A program made the position numbers and the translations under genes. Source: Triatoma infestans (taxonomy: Eukaryota > Arthropoda > Insecta > Hemiptera > Reduviidae). From it: a stretch of 64,000 bases of DNA. The stretch is from NCBI GenBank assembly GCA_011037195.1, contig JAAEAF010003525.1, positions 1 to 64,000 on the forward strand. The letters are read 5' to 3'. Each line of letters opens with the position of its first letter. Position 1 is the first letter of the stretch. Positions 56,786 through 64,000 of this stretch are shown here, piece after piece. A model generated the notes under the pieces. The model had not been told where the DNA came from, did not search any database, and saw nothing but the letters and a program-made list of their open reading frames with translations.

Positions 56786-58310
56786 ATCTTACCGCATCAA
56801 TAATTCTGTTAAATTTTTAGGAATATATCTAGACAAAAGCTTGAGATGGATTTCCCATATAAATTTTATTAAGGAAAGAGTTGAAAAATACATTAATATC
56901 CTTCGTATGATTACTCATCAGCATTGGGGTGCCGATCCGAACATTGCTTTATTGTTTTACAGAGCAAGTATTAGAGCGGTTTTAGATTACGGATGTGCCT
57001 TGTACGGCCAATCTAGTGCCTCTAGGTTAAAGGCATTGGACATTATCCAAAACAAGTGTATCAGATTGTGTTTGGGGCTTCTTAACTCAACTCCTATAGA
57101 TGCCTTGCTTACTGAGGCTGGTGAATTACCACTCTCAATCAGGAGGCGACACTTGTCAGATAGATTCTTGATAAGAATTATGTCCAACTGCCCCGCATTA
57201 TACTCTAAATTATCCGATTTGAACTTGAAAGTCTTGACTCACAGATATTGGGTAAAGAAGGTATCACCACCACTTACCGAAAGTTTTAGCAGTACAGCAC
57301 ATTTTAATTCCCTCATAAAACGTTCAAGTAAGCTCGGCATATATGAAACGTGCTACTTTTTAGATAACAAAATGGATATACAATATATGAAAGGCAGTGA
57401 ATACTGTAACCAGTCGTTTCTGGAAGAAATCCATTATAAATGGCCAGATTACTATTTCATTTTCACGGATGGATCGAAACTTAACGGTAAAAGTGGTTCT
57501 GCGTTTTATGATCCGCAGAAGAAAATTGGGAGTATGTTTTCTCTGCCAGAAAGTGCTTCTGTGTATACATGCGAACTTCAGGCAATTTTAGAAGCCATGA
57601 AATATCTCTGTTCTTTAAAAACCAGAAGGGCAATAATCTTTTCGGATAGTCAGAGTGCCCTCAGCAAGTTGGACCACCTCAACATAAAAAACAGCTTCAA
57701 CTATATTACTGTGGAAATTTATAGGATATGGAAGGAATTATATGTAAAAGGAACTCGCGTTAAACTGGTCTGGATTAAAGCTCATATTGGGATAGCAGGG
57801 AATGAAAGGGTCGATGCTTTGGCCAAAAGAGCTACGGAGGTGGGAGAGGACCTTGCTATATTATTACCGCCTTCAGACGTTCTGCCACTCATTAAGAACA
57901 GTGTTATGATGGAATGGCAGAATAAGTATTTAAATGGCACCAAGGGACGATTTTATAAGAAGATTAATCCAAGTGTTAGAAACAGACCGTGGTATGCATA
58001 TGCTGAAATTAAGAAAAATTTCTGTAGAACTATTTGCAGATTACGTACAAATCATGGCATCTGCAAGCAGTATTTGGTGAAAATAAATGCCGAAACGACC
58101 GCTATATGCGAGGTTTGTGGAGAAATCGAAGACCTCGAACATATTATTATGAGTTGTTCTTTATATATAACAAAAAGACAGGCTATGTTAACAGAGATAA
58201 GTCGTCTGCTAATTAACCCTTTCAGCTATAGCACAATGTTAATGAGTAATAACGTGGAAGTATATAAAGCAATTTTTAAATATGTGGCTGAGATAAACGT
58301 TAAAATATAG
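56762..58310 (+). pseudogene. LINE ORF2, C-terminal part: RT thumb, RNase H, zinc motif
   Basis: Opens before 56841 with FLGIYLDKSLRWISHI, the RT thumb block, then DYGCALYGQSS and IQNKCIRLCLGL. The RNase H domain is complete: FTDGSK (D210, counting from 56841), YTCELQAI (E245), FSDSQSAL (D269) and KAHIGIAGNERVDALAK (H315, D325). A C-x2-C-x8-H-x4-C motif (CEVCGEIEDLEHIIMSC) near the end is typical of this LINE group. Stop at 58308-58310. This part is undamaged. Confidence 0.9.
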
Positions 58311-58730
58311 TTGTTATCATCTTTAATCATCTCCGTGGATTATGAAACCTTGTAAATAAAAATTATTTTATTATAAGCTTTAGGTTAGGTTGAAGGGATG
58401 GTAGGAATATCGAGTACTCCTCCCAAATATAAGTGTGTATAAGGTTGGGTATAAGGGTGTATAAGTTAGCTCATTGGTATAAATGTATTTATTTGGATGT
58501 GTGTATCGATAGGTGTGCGTACAAGTTTGCCTGAGTGTGCCAAGTTGTGTATTCTGACAGCAGTATGAATGTATGTGTGTATTTATTAGCGAGAATGAGA
58601 TAGGCTGAGGCAAATGTGCAAAGGATAAAGTAAAGCGTGTTTATATTTTCCTTGTGGAGGTTTATGCTTTTAATAAGTATTAAATGCGTCTTTAGTACAA
58701 CTCAATGGCTATGGCTCCACCAGCTAATGC

Positions 58731-58771
<41 letters not shown>
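58311..58771 (+). other. LINE 3' UTR and poly(A) tail
   Basis: Shares AGGAATATCGAGTACTC and TGTATTTATTTGGATG with 15990-16070 and 46340-46480. No clear AATAAA immediately before the 40-A tail. Confidence 0.75.
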
Positions 58772-58773
<2 letters not shown>

Positions 58774-58781
58774 ATTTTTCT

Positions 58782-59147
58782 TTAGAATAGTTTCTGTTAT
58801 TTTTGCTAACCTAAATTCGTTACAGTATTAATTACCAATTATTATATAAAACAATAAAATTTCCTTATATTTCAAAATTTCGCACATTTGTCCTAGAATG
58901 TAGAATCTGGCTAAAATAGCAAGATTTTTGTGATTCAAATGTGCTGCAGAATATGATGTTGATAAATGAACCCATTACTAAATTGCATACGCCTCCTCCA
59001 AAAAAAAAAAAAAAGTTGTTCTCGAAATTTTTAAAAGAGTTTCGGCATCGCTGTCAAAACTTTGATTCCAATTTTTTTTTTTCAAATTGTGTCCATTCCC
59101 CTAGTGGTAAATGACCACCATTATGAAATTAACACAAAATAGTTTTC
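58782..59147. other. No feature recognised
   Basis: AT-rich spacer with A-runs near 59000. Confidence 0.4.
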
Positions 59148-59157
59148 AAGTAAGCAA

Positions 59158-60006
59158 TAGCCTAGGGAAGTACGCCAGGTCTTTCAGGCCGAAGTTGTGG
59201 CGTTACAACTCTGCGCTAAGGAGGTTATAAGGCAAGGGTTAGAGGGTAGAAAAATGGCCATATACTCCTATAGTCAGGCAGCCCTGAAGGCATTTCCTAA
59301 CACCAAATAGTATCAAGACTGGTGAGGGACTGACTTTCTGCTCTAACCGAGGTGGGTGCTCGGAACAAGCTGGCACTCGCCTGGATGCCGGATCATGCGG
59401 GGTTCCTTAGCAACGGAAGAGCGGACGCCCTGGCGTGGGAGGGCTCGAAGGATATCTTTTTCTATCAAGGAATGGATTGAAGACCAGCGTCTGCGATGGT
59501 GGGAAAGAACGCCCGGGCAGAGGCAGGCTAAATTCTTTGTAAAAAGATATTCACTTACATTCACCAGGGATCTACTGAGCCATAGCCGAAGGGATATAAG
59601 GCTAATAGTAGTTCTATAACAGGGCATTGCACGCTGAATTGGCACATGCACCATTTACTACTTGCAGACAACGTTTACACCATTTACTACTTGCAGACAA
59701 ACGAGATTACGTTTCTGCAGGGCCGAGGAAGAAACCCCGGTACATATCCTTTGCGAGTTTGCCGGCCTGGCGAGGATAAGGTTTCTTCAACTAGTTTTCC
59801 GGAAGCAAGTTTTCTTCAACTAGTTTTCTCTTCAACTAGCAATCCCGAAGTCACGAGCTTCATGACGGAGCCACTTTCAGCTTTGCCAGGCCTGATTAAG
59901 AGGGCGAAGCTGAGGGATGTACTATAAACCCAAGGGATCCACAATAGACCTCTCAATGAAGGTCGCAGTGGAATGAGACCTGGCCCTCCCCAATCTAATC
60001 TAATCT
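59158..60006 (+). pseudogene. 5'-truncated RNase H LINE with (TCTAA)n tail
   Basis: Flanked by AAGTA(A/G)GCAA (59148-59157 and 60007-60016, one mismatch). Blocks: VFQAEVVALQLCAKEVI, YSYSQAALKAF (catalytic D replaced by Y), LAWMPDHAGFLSNGRADALA, then TGHCTLNWHMHHL and EEETPVHILCEFAGLARIRF. It ends in AATCTAATCTAATCTAA. A 23-bp direct repeat (59649-59671 and 59678-59700) marks a local tandem duplication in the zinc-tail region. Frameshifted. Confidence 0.82.
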
Positions 60007-60016
60007 AAGTAGGCAA

Positions 60017-61698
60017 AACGGCAATCGCTTTATGAAGCAAATAAACAAAATGTCTAACGTTCTTCGAATTTCTCCCAATCAGGGCCACTCTTAGTTAAAT
60101 TTTTTCATAAAAATCGCAAGTTGGGGAGAATCAAGTTTTTATGATTTCCTCTCCAAATTATGCTTTTGGACCGATTACTAGATCGATTATTGTGGTGACT
60201 GTTAAAGGAGAAACAAAAACTGTTGCTAAAGGAGAAGTAGAAGAAGGGGAAGCCGATCAAAATGAGTGAGAATGAGTTCAGTAAATTTGATCCCACTTAG
60301 CAACGGAACATAAGAGAGGCATGATGAATCATCAACACATTTAACCCGTATTTCTGTTGAGGCCGGTGATGAAGACAAGAGAGGAGAATTCAGGAAGTCT
60401 GTATTCAGTATAGCACGCTCAACCATCAACAAAACAACATCACGTCTGCCAGCTCAGCCTGTCACTCTTTCACGCTATCATACTCATTTCTATTTCAACA
60501 GTGTAAAGTCCTTGTTTTTTCACACTAATTTTATGATTGTAAGTATCCAAATGTGCCAACTATTTTCTTTTCTATTTAACATTAGCGTTTTTTTTTTATA
60601 AATCAATTATGTACAATAAAAAAATGTTATTAAATTATTAAGCGTATTAATTATTATTGTAAACAACAAAATAGAGATAAAGAGATAGAACCGGAGGAGA
60701 AATTATAAACTAGTTCCCATACTAAAACACTACCCACACTTACAAAAAACAAAACAAAATTTATGTCATTATGTCAGAAAATCGGGCGACATTTTCTTTT
60801 TAAATGCTCTATTTAGTTTCTAGCCATTAAAAGTAATATTTAATCTAATAAAAACATTCTACACATGTTAAAAGTTTTATTTGTTCGCATAAATAGATTA
60901 TTTTATTAGTAATTTTATTTATTAGATTCTCTATACACATTTAATCAAGCATTTTGAAAAAGTAAACCTTTCAGTTTATGTTGCTATAAATAATTTTATG
61001 CCTAACAAGATAAACAATAACTCTAAGCTATTTCCTCTTTATTTTTTTTGCATAATATTAACTCTCTGTTACAAAACAATATTATCTAAGAGTTTTAATA
61101 AAACTTTAAAAAAAAAATATAATGTGTATTTTTCTTTTTATGCCTCTTAACCAAGGACAAATAGGCACTTATCTTAAACGCCTACAGTTTTATATTATTA
61201 TTTAATGTATGTTTTTTAATTTTATAAACACTCAGCAAATAAATCTTACCAGATATTGACTAATGATAATAGTTTAGACTTTTATTAAATCTACTATAAT
61301 AATAAAAATAGTCATAAAAAATATATAAAAAATAAAATCTGGTTGAAAACCGACATGACTTTCACTTATGGCAGTTATTATACGTATGAAATTGACCAAT
61401 TCTTTTTAAACTTGAAATTTTAACTTAGTTAACATGGCAGGGTATATATACATGATAGCACACATGGTAGAAATATATAAAATGATGTCATTGCGATCCA
61501 TAAGATAGCGCCAATAACATTGAATAAACATCAATCATTGTTGAAATTTAAAGTCACGGAACACCCCCCATCTAAATTCAATTGTTGAAAAAAAGGTGAC
61601 GTTTTCGAGAAAATAAAATAAACTTAATATTTGCAAGTTTTAAACAAACAAACAAAATAATTGTAACCGTTTTCGAGAAAATAAAAACAAAAAAATAA
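60017..61698. other. No gene recognised
   Basis: AT-rich; HINE-like words (TTTTCGAGAAAATAAAA) occur at 61590-61620 and 61660-61690. Confidence 0.4.
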
Positions 61699-62692
61699 TC
61701 TGGTGTTTCAAAACAAAATCACATAACTTTCTCTTACTCCACAGTTCTCAAAATTATAATTGACAAATTTTATAGTTTGTGCACCAAATTTCGTGCATGA
61801 AATTCGTCGAAAACTGAAAAAAAACTGTTCAGTAAAAGTGCACTTCCGGTTTACTCGTTTCCTTGAAACTCGGAATTTTGGCCATTTATTTATTTCTAAT
61901 TAAATTTTTTTTTGATAATACAATTGTGTGTTATGATAGCACTTTAGAGAAAAGCATAACCCCACCACCCCTCCCCAAAAAGTGCCCTTACATTTCCCAG
62001 AGAAATGTTATAAATAAAAGTTGTAGATATTTGTATGTGTACTTTATATACTGAGTTTCAAGAAAATCGTCGGAGCCATTTTTAAGAAAATCGCGAAATA
62101 GTGAAAAAAAATTATTGAGTAAAGCGGTAAAGTAAAAACACTTCCGGTTATCCGATTTTTTTCAAACTCAGAATTTCAACAACATATTCAATTCTAATTA
62201 ACATTATTTAGATGACAGTACTGTATAATAAACTGAAATAGCTCTTTAGAGGAAATCTAATCCCACCCCTCCCTCAAAAGTGCGCTTAAATGAATTTTCA
62301 CAGAAGAATGTTATAAATAAAAGTTGTAGATCTTTGTATATTAGTTGATATAAGATGTTTGAAGAAAATCGTCGGAGTCATTTTTGAGAAAATGCAAAAA
62401 AGTGAACAAATTAATTAGTACAGTGGTACTAATTCCGGTTGACGAATTTTGACACAACTTATTGTCAGACCCATGGTGATACCTAAACGAAATATTTTAC
62501 GATTCTTCGCTTTCGAGCTATGCTGTTCACATCATACTTACACACAGACACACATGTACACAGCCCATTTTCTAAAAACCACTTTTTTGGACTTAGGGGA
62601 CCTCAAAACGGATATTTCCTGTGAAAACGCGATATCGAATTTGAGACGATTACAATATTTCCTCTTACTAGGAGTAAGAGAATGCAAAAATG
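61699..62692 (+). mobile_element. HINE-I copy H, near full length, two-module form
   Basis: Starts TCTGGTGTTTCAAAAC at 61699, with ACTTTCTCTTACTCC near 61728-61742, CACTTCCGG at 61841 and 62139, a third worn box near 62425, and the perfect hairpin CTCTTACTAGGAGTAAGAG at 62662-62680. The CA microsatellite is short. Second reference copy for the family. Confidence 0.8.
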
Positions 62693-63474
62693 GAAGAGGT
62701 TGCAGAGTAAATGTAAGGCATAAAATAAAGAATAATGCTAGATATACGTTGAAATGTGTACGCGCTGCTATACCACTACTGCAATGGACTGCAAAAAGTT
62801 CTCACATTTGAAGCAAATCTATCCTAGGTTTTTTATTACATCACAATAGCATGATGGACGACTATGCCTCCATGAATACTGAAATATCAATCTACTCAAG
62901 ACTGCGTTTGTTCCTTTAAAAAGACATAGAGGGTGCAAAACTTGCAACCACCAACCTCAGTAGTGCAGCATTCCAGTGGCCAAAGATGTTAAATAACGAG
63001 GCTATTTGACCAAGAACTAGAATCCACATAACGTCAAAATTACTTAAAAAGCAAAATTTGTCCTCGGCATCTGTAAAAAGTCGTATGGAATGAACTAGGG
63101 ACTAAAACCTAAAATGACCCTTTGATTATGTACAAACTGACAAAGTTAGTCCTTTGTTAAGCGATTGCTCGTGGTTTGATAGATTAAAACATTGCAGGAA
63201 AGAAATAAAGTGTGCAGAGACTTGCTTATCTCAGCACTGTTGGAAGGTCATAAAGCACTATACCGACTGCAGATTTGGAAGGCTTACTTGGCCTACCACC
63301 ACTAGACATCTATAGCCAAGAGGCTAAAGTGCTTTCTCATCGGCCTAAACAAACATTTGTGCTTTTTATTAAGTTTCATCATTAGTGGTCTGGTCATTAA
63401 TAGATATCAAATTATTTGATCCTGGATATGCGCACGGATGGTATGGTTCCGATTCACGTCTTCGGGAATAATTT
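62693..63474. other. No gene recognised
   Basis: No frame or repeat recognised between HINE-I copy H and the terminal LINE remnant. Confidence 0.45.
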
Positions 63475-63990
63475 CCGAAACGTAATACCAAATAGATCAG
63501 ATCAGGCGCGTGGTAGCTGTAATATGCGGTGCCAAGGAGATTTTGAAATGGAATCTCTACAGTAGAAGTTAACTATAAACTCCGATATTTAGGCTTCAAA
63601 AGCCATCATTGCGTACCAGATTAATTCTAAGCTGGTGTGGTATGCTATTGTAAGCAACTCCTCACTGAGGTGGGCAATACTAATAAGCTCATTCTGGTAA
63701 TATGGGCAACGAGAAAGCGGACGAAGGCGGATGACAAGATGCGAACACAACTTTTATTGGTCCGGAATCTTTCTGCGGTGTTTGAAGTACAGTTAATTTT
63801 TTAAAATCTATTTTTATGTTCAGGTTTCAGAGAAAATCAGAGACGGTGGAGAAATACCGTAGCCAAAGGCAAGAGAAAGAGTTCATTATGAAAACCTCGC
63901 AGAAGCGGCTAAAACCAGGAGCCTTTAGGATTATGGTGAATCTGTTGATCAGGTACTGTAGAGTCATCGCAGATCTTGCTTGTCTTAAGA
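63475..63990 (+). pseudogene. Highly degenerate RNase H LINE remnant
   Basis: Weak but ordered blocks: CGAKEILKWNLYSR near 63520-63570 (after the E block), GNEKAD near 63702-63720, FIGPESFCGV near 63752-63782, and VNLLIRYCRVIADLACLKK near 63938-63990, equivalent to the 'L-L-T-G-H-C-x-L' tail. Many stops. It may continue past the window edge. Confidence 0.5.
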
Positions 63991-64000
63991 AGCGACATCG

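Larger units (their letters stand above)
52674..58771 (+). mobile_element. Near full-length I-like non-LTR retrotransposon
   Basis: Order: ~180-bp 5' region, ORF1 (52853-54178), a 464-bp spacer, ORF2 with APE endonuclease, RT and RNase H (54643-58310), ~420-bp 3' UTR and a pure 40-A tail (58732-58771). The tail is followed by TTATTTTTCT, also found at 52664-52673, a tentative 10-bp target duplication in AT-rich DNA. Two-ORF structure with ORF1 zinc knuckles and RNase H points to the I superfamily. The long pure A-tail suggests a recent insertion, yet four frameshifts break the ORFs. Confidence 0.85.

Noticed and set aside
52674..58771. Treating ORF2 pieces as three separate genes
   Set aside because: Endonuclease, RT and RNase H motifs follow one ORF2 in order, and junctions coincide with single frameshifts.

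Overview
This is eukaryotic nuclear DNA, AT-rich and dense with microsatellites and transposable elements. Nothing in it can be defended as a host protein-coding gene, rRNA, functional tRNA or CRISPR array. The mix of elements (Jockey, RTE, CR1/L2-like and several RNase H-bearing I/LOA/R1-like LINEs, tRNA-derived SINEs, solo LTRs, Helitron/Helentron-like non-autonomous repeats, mariner and possible Penelope debris) points to an arthropod, most likely an insect. I cannot name the species.

The best-preserved element is a ~6.1 kb I-like non-LTR retrotransposon at about 52.67-58.77 kb. It has a zinc-knuckle ORF1, an APE endonuclease-RT-RNase H ORF2 and a pure 40-A tail, but both ORFs carry frameshifts. 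About a dozen other LINEs survive as 5'-truncated pieces, mostly the RNase H/C-terminal end. Target-site duplications (TSDs) can be read by eye for several of them: 3.45-5.22, 12.72-13.72, 33.44-34.32, 38.81-39.77, 46.28-46.78 and 59.16-60.01 kb.

The most distinctive repeat family (HINE-I here) has copies at 1.5, 3.0/5.2, 6.3, 20.3 (-), 23.1 (-), 41.0 and 61.7 kb. It starts TCTGGTGTGA, carries a 15-bp subterminal inverted repeat, an internal (CATA/CA)n microsatellite and a 3' hairpin CTCTTACTAGGAGTAAGAG. Its body is one or two ~300-bp tandem modules, each opening with an ETS-like CACTTCCGGTT box. Diverged relatives (HINE-II, HINE-III) occur at 12.3, 19.4, 36.8, 40.7 and 46.0 kb. One HINE-II copy (about 40.7-44.7 kb) contains four nested insertions.

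Two solo LTRs with TG...CA ends and 4-bp TSDs lie at 28358-28753 and 47804-48454. The first has a near-perfect heat-shock element array (six of seven 5-bp-phased GAA/TTC units) just upstream of a TATA box. A short repeat at 5758-5795 (-), with relatives at 30.2 and 49.5 kb, matches the hammerhead ribozyme layout known from Penelope-like elements.

Layout: 0-7.6 kb CR1 tail, HINE-I copies, LINE insertion, hammerhead-like repeat; 7.6-12 kb mostly unassigned; 12.3-14.8 kb HINE-II with Jockey and mariner insertions; 15-18.2 kb LINE debris; 19.4-26 kb HINE copies and two LINEs; 26.6-28.8 kb SINEs and solo LTR 1; 30-36.7 kb inverted hammerhead-like repeat, SINE, RTE and RNase H LINE; 37-44.7 kb LINE copies and the nested complex; 45.5-50.5 kb SINEs, LINE tail, solo LTR 2; 51.8-60 kb the long LINE and neighbours; 61.7-64 kb HINE-I and LINE debris. 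The elements form a graveyard and not a pathway; what they show is the order of insertion.
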